In this document: positions 3,773 through 5,604 of the stretch, in pieces | Numbering within the stretch: position 1 is the first letter of the stretch | How the letters are laid out: every line of letters starts with the position of its first letter | Source of the DNA: Candidatus Uhrbacteria bacterium RIFCSPLOWO2_02_FULL_49_11 | GTDB lineage: Bacteria; Patescibacteriota; Patescibacteriia; 2-02-FULL-49-11 | Length of the DNA stretch: 5,604 bases | Direction of reading: 5' to 3' | Assembly (NCBI GenBank): GCA_001791465.1 | Contig: MGER01000060.1 | Location: 16,374-21,977 of the forward strand | The notes under the pieces: model-generated | The model's database searches: none | Seen by the model: the letters and a program-made list of their open reading frames with translations, nothing else | Told to the model about the DNA's origin: nothing | Position numbers and translations under genes: made by a program

Positions 3773-5604
3773 CTATGTTTTCCTGAACCCGGTGCCTGCG
3801 GGGATGAGCCGGCCGATGATGACATTCTCTTTCAAACCGCGCAGGTGGTCTACCTTGCCTGACACGGCCGCGTCAATGAGCACACGCGCGGTTTCCTGGA
3901 ATGAAGCGGCAGAGAGGAATGAGGAGGTCGAGAGCGATGACTTGGTAATGCCTAAGAGCAGCTGCTTGCTGGTCGCGGGTTTCTTAGCCTCTGCGATAAG
4001 ATCCCTATTAGCCACCTCAAACTCTGACACCTCCACCACTTCCCCGGGCAGGAAGTCGCTGTCGCCCGCGCTCATAATATACACGCGGGAGAACATCTGA
4101 CGCACGATGATCTCGATATGTTTATCGTTGAGCTTCTGCCCTTGCGATGAATAGATATACTGGATCTCTTTGATCACATATTTCTGCACCGCCTCTTTTC
4201 CTTTTAATGCGAAAAGCTCATGCAGATCAAGCGACCCTTCCGTCAGTTGGTCTCCGCGCTCCACGGTATCGCCATCGCGCACCCAGAACCCTATCCCCGC
4301 AGGGACGGTGAGCTCCTTGGTGGCGTCGCGCTCAGTCTTGATAACGAGCCAGAGTCGCCCGCCCTCGCCTTCGCGCACTTCCACGACCCCCGCGATGGGG
4401 GCGATTATTTTCTTCGTCGCAGTTTCAAGAAGCGCCGCATTGCGCTTCACCTTCTCCCCGTCCTTGACCGACAGTTGGTCAAGGTCGGCAGGACCAATTT
4501 CAATTTTTTCCTCATGCAGTTCCTTGCCGGTGATGGTAATGATGCGCTGCCTGCCCCCCTGCCCTGGCAGGGATGCCGCGTCTCCAATCGCTACGCTCCC
4601 CTCAATGGGAGCCATAAACGCGGGGCGTTTCACCGGGCGCGCTTCAAAGAGCTCCTCCACGCGCGGAAGACCTTGGGTGATGTCTAATCCGGCCACGCCG
4701 CCCGTATGGAACGTGCGCATGGTGAGCTGAGTGCCAGGCTCTCCTATGGACTGCGCGGCGATGATGCCGACCGCGGTGCCCTTCGCGACATCTTTATTGT
4801 ATCCCAAATCCCAGCCATAACAGGCGGCGCACAAACCCCGCAGCGTCTTGCAGGAGAGCGCCGACCGTATCTTCACCACGTTTAAGTTTAGTGATTCAAT
4901 CTGCCGCGCAAGCTCATCAGTCACGGTCTCGCCCTTCCTGACAATCACCTTTTTGGTGGAGGGATCCTTGATCGCCGCAGCCAATTTCCTGCCCCGTATC
5001 CGCGCCGCAATGGTCTCTCCCATTTCCTCGCTATCTTCCTTGGTAATGGCGAGCCCTTCACTATCCCCGCAGTCTTCCTCCAAGATGACCACATCCTGGG
5101 ACACATCAATCAAACGCCGCGTCAAATAACCCGCATTGGCGGTCCTTAAGGCCGTGTCTGACAATCCCTTGCGCGCGCCGTGAGTGGAGATGAAGTATTC
5201 AAGCACCTCAAGGCCTTCTTTAAAACTTGCTTTGACCGGCAATTCAATGAGATCCCCGGCGGGGTTTGCCACATTCCCTTTCATCCCCATCATTTGCGTA
5301 ATCTGCGCCCAGCTTCCGCGCGCGCCTGACTCGATCATGGCATAGACCGAACCGTTGCGATCAAGGCTTTTCTTGGATATTTTCGTCACTTCATCCTTTA
5401 CCCGCGCCCAAATCTCAATCACCTTCGTATGGCGCTCGTCATCAGTAAGCAATCCTTGCTCATACATGGATTCAACCTCATCCACTTCCTTATCTGCGTT
5501 CGCGATAATCACATCTTTTTCAGGCAGTCTCGGCAGGTCGTCCATGCCCCAGGAGATTCCTGACATCGTAAGATAAAAAAGGGAGAGCCGCTTTATCTCG
5601 TCCA
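3773..5604 (-). CDS. rpoC: DNA-directed RNA polymerase subunit beta', C-terminal part (partial)
   Basis: Beta' is the subunit of RNA polymerase that carries much of the active site. The frame stays open to the right edge, reading DEIKRLSLFYLT before the methionine at 5566, so that methionine is internal and the true start lies outside the window. About 609 residues are visible. From the left edge of the fragment: GISWGMDDLP; the SGARGS motif near 92-97; the bridge helix around 137-170 (ISTHGARKGL, TANAGYLTRR); the second zinc site with four cysteines at about 178, 251, 258 and 261; the trigger loop around 284-322 (SIGEPGTQLTMRTFHTGG) with the M-R-H catalytic residues; then the C-terminal SAASFQET and LRGLKENVIIGRLIPAGTGF block. 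There is no SI3-type insertion after the trigger loop, unlike E. coli. The catalytic NADFDGD motif would lie upstream. The gene stops at TAG and is followed directly by an intrinsic terminator. All expected motifs of this part are intact. Confidence 0.98.
   Translation of the reverse strand, partial: DEIKRLSLFYLTMSGISWGMDDLPRLPEKDVIIANADKEVDEVESMYEQGLLTDDERHTKVIEIWARVKDEVTKISKKSLDRNGSVYAMIESGARGSWAQITQMMGMKGNVANPAGDLIELPVKASFKEGLEVLEYFISTHGARKGLSDTALRTANAGYLTRRLIDVSQDVVILEEDCGDSEGLAITKEDSEEMGETIAARIRGRKLAAAIKDPSTKKVIVRKGETVTDELARQIESLNLNVVKIRSALSCKTLRGLCAACYGWDLGYNKDVAKGTAVGIIAAQSIGEPGTQLTMRTFHTGGVAGLDITQGLPRVEELFEARPVKRPAFMAPIEGSVAIGDAASLPGQGGRQRIITITGKELHEEKIEIGPADLDQLSVKDGEKVKRNAALLETATKKIIAPIAGVVEVREGEGGRLWLVIKTERDATKELTVPAGIGFWVRDGDTVERGDQLTEGSLDLHELFALKGKEAVQKYVIKEIQYIYSSQGQKLNDKHIEIIVRQMFSRVYIMSAGDSDFLPGEVVEVSEFEVANRDLIAEAKKPATSKQLLLGITKSSLSTSSFLSAASFQETARVLIDAAVSGKVDHLRGLKENVIIGRLIPAGTGFRKT

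Noticed and set aside
4170..4730. 186-codon plus-strand ORF opposite rpoC
   Set aside because: It is antisense to highly conserved rpoC sequence and serine/proline-rich, as expected of a shadow frame.

Overview
The window reads as bacterial chromosome with three genes, all on the minus strand, so transcription runs from high to low coordinates: the 3' part of rpoC (3773-5604, open at the right edge), a complete ftsK (1256-3529), and a small membrane protein with a cytoplasmic helix-turn-helix of the RodZ type (183-881). RpoC has no SI3-like insertion in its trigger loop and has phrasing such as GISWGMDDLP and DITQGLPRVEELFEAR. FtsK is compact (757 aa), and the HTH protein carries an Ig-like outer domain. 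Together these suggest a Candidate Phyla Radiation (Patescibacteria, Parcubacteria-like) genome. That is inference from protein style, not a search result. The standard code fits: all three genes stop at TAA or TAG without internal TGA.

Right to left: rpoC ends at 3773 and is followed at once by a good intrinsic terminator (3714-3747). A 200-base spacer with a second long hairpin (3611-3641) leads to an extended -10 promoter (3541-3549) lying almost on the ftsK start codon, so ftsK appears to be transcribed separately with an almost leaderless mRNA. ftsK runs to 1256. After rodZ-like, the left 182 bases hold no credible gene but contain nested inverted repeats.

The most interesting part is the 374-base gap between ftsK and the HTH gene (882-1255). 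Its middle is GC-rich and, read on the plus strand, folds into a closed multi-arm structure (1067-1201) followed by a hairpin with a U-tract (1203-1247) and preceded by promoter-like boxes. This is a candidate unrecognised structured RNA, transcribed opposite to all the genes. Divergent from it is a consensus-like promoter (TTGACA, 18 bases, TATAAG; 1001-1030) for the HTH gene. Its roughly 113-base leader contains a 17-bp helix, unbroken on the minus-strand RNA because two positions become G-U pairs, whose 3' arm covers the only ribosome-binding-like sequence and ends one base before the AUG. The gap thus seems to hold both a small RNA gene and a riboregulated start, with promoter elements overlapping between strands.

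RpoC is the RNA polymerase beta' subunit, FtsK pumps chromosome DNA at the division septum, and RodZ-type proteins couple cell shape machinery to the membrane. FtsK and RodZ homologues also share a neighbourhood in Bacillus (spoIIIE ... ymfM ... recA), so this pairing may be an old arrangement linked to division and shape.
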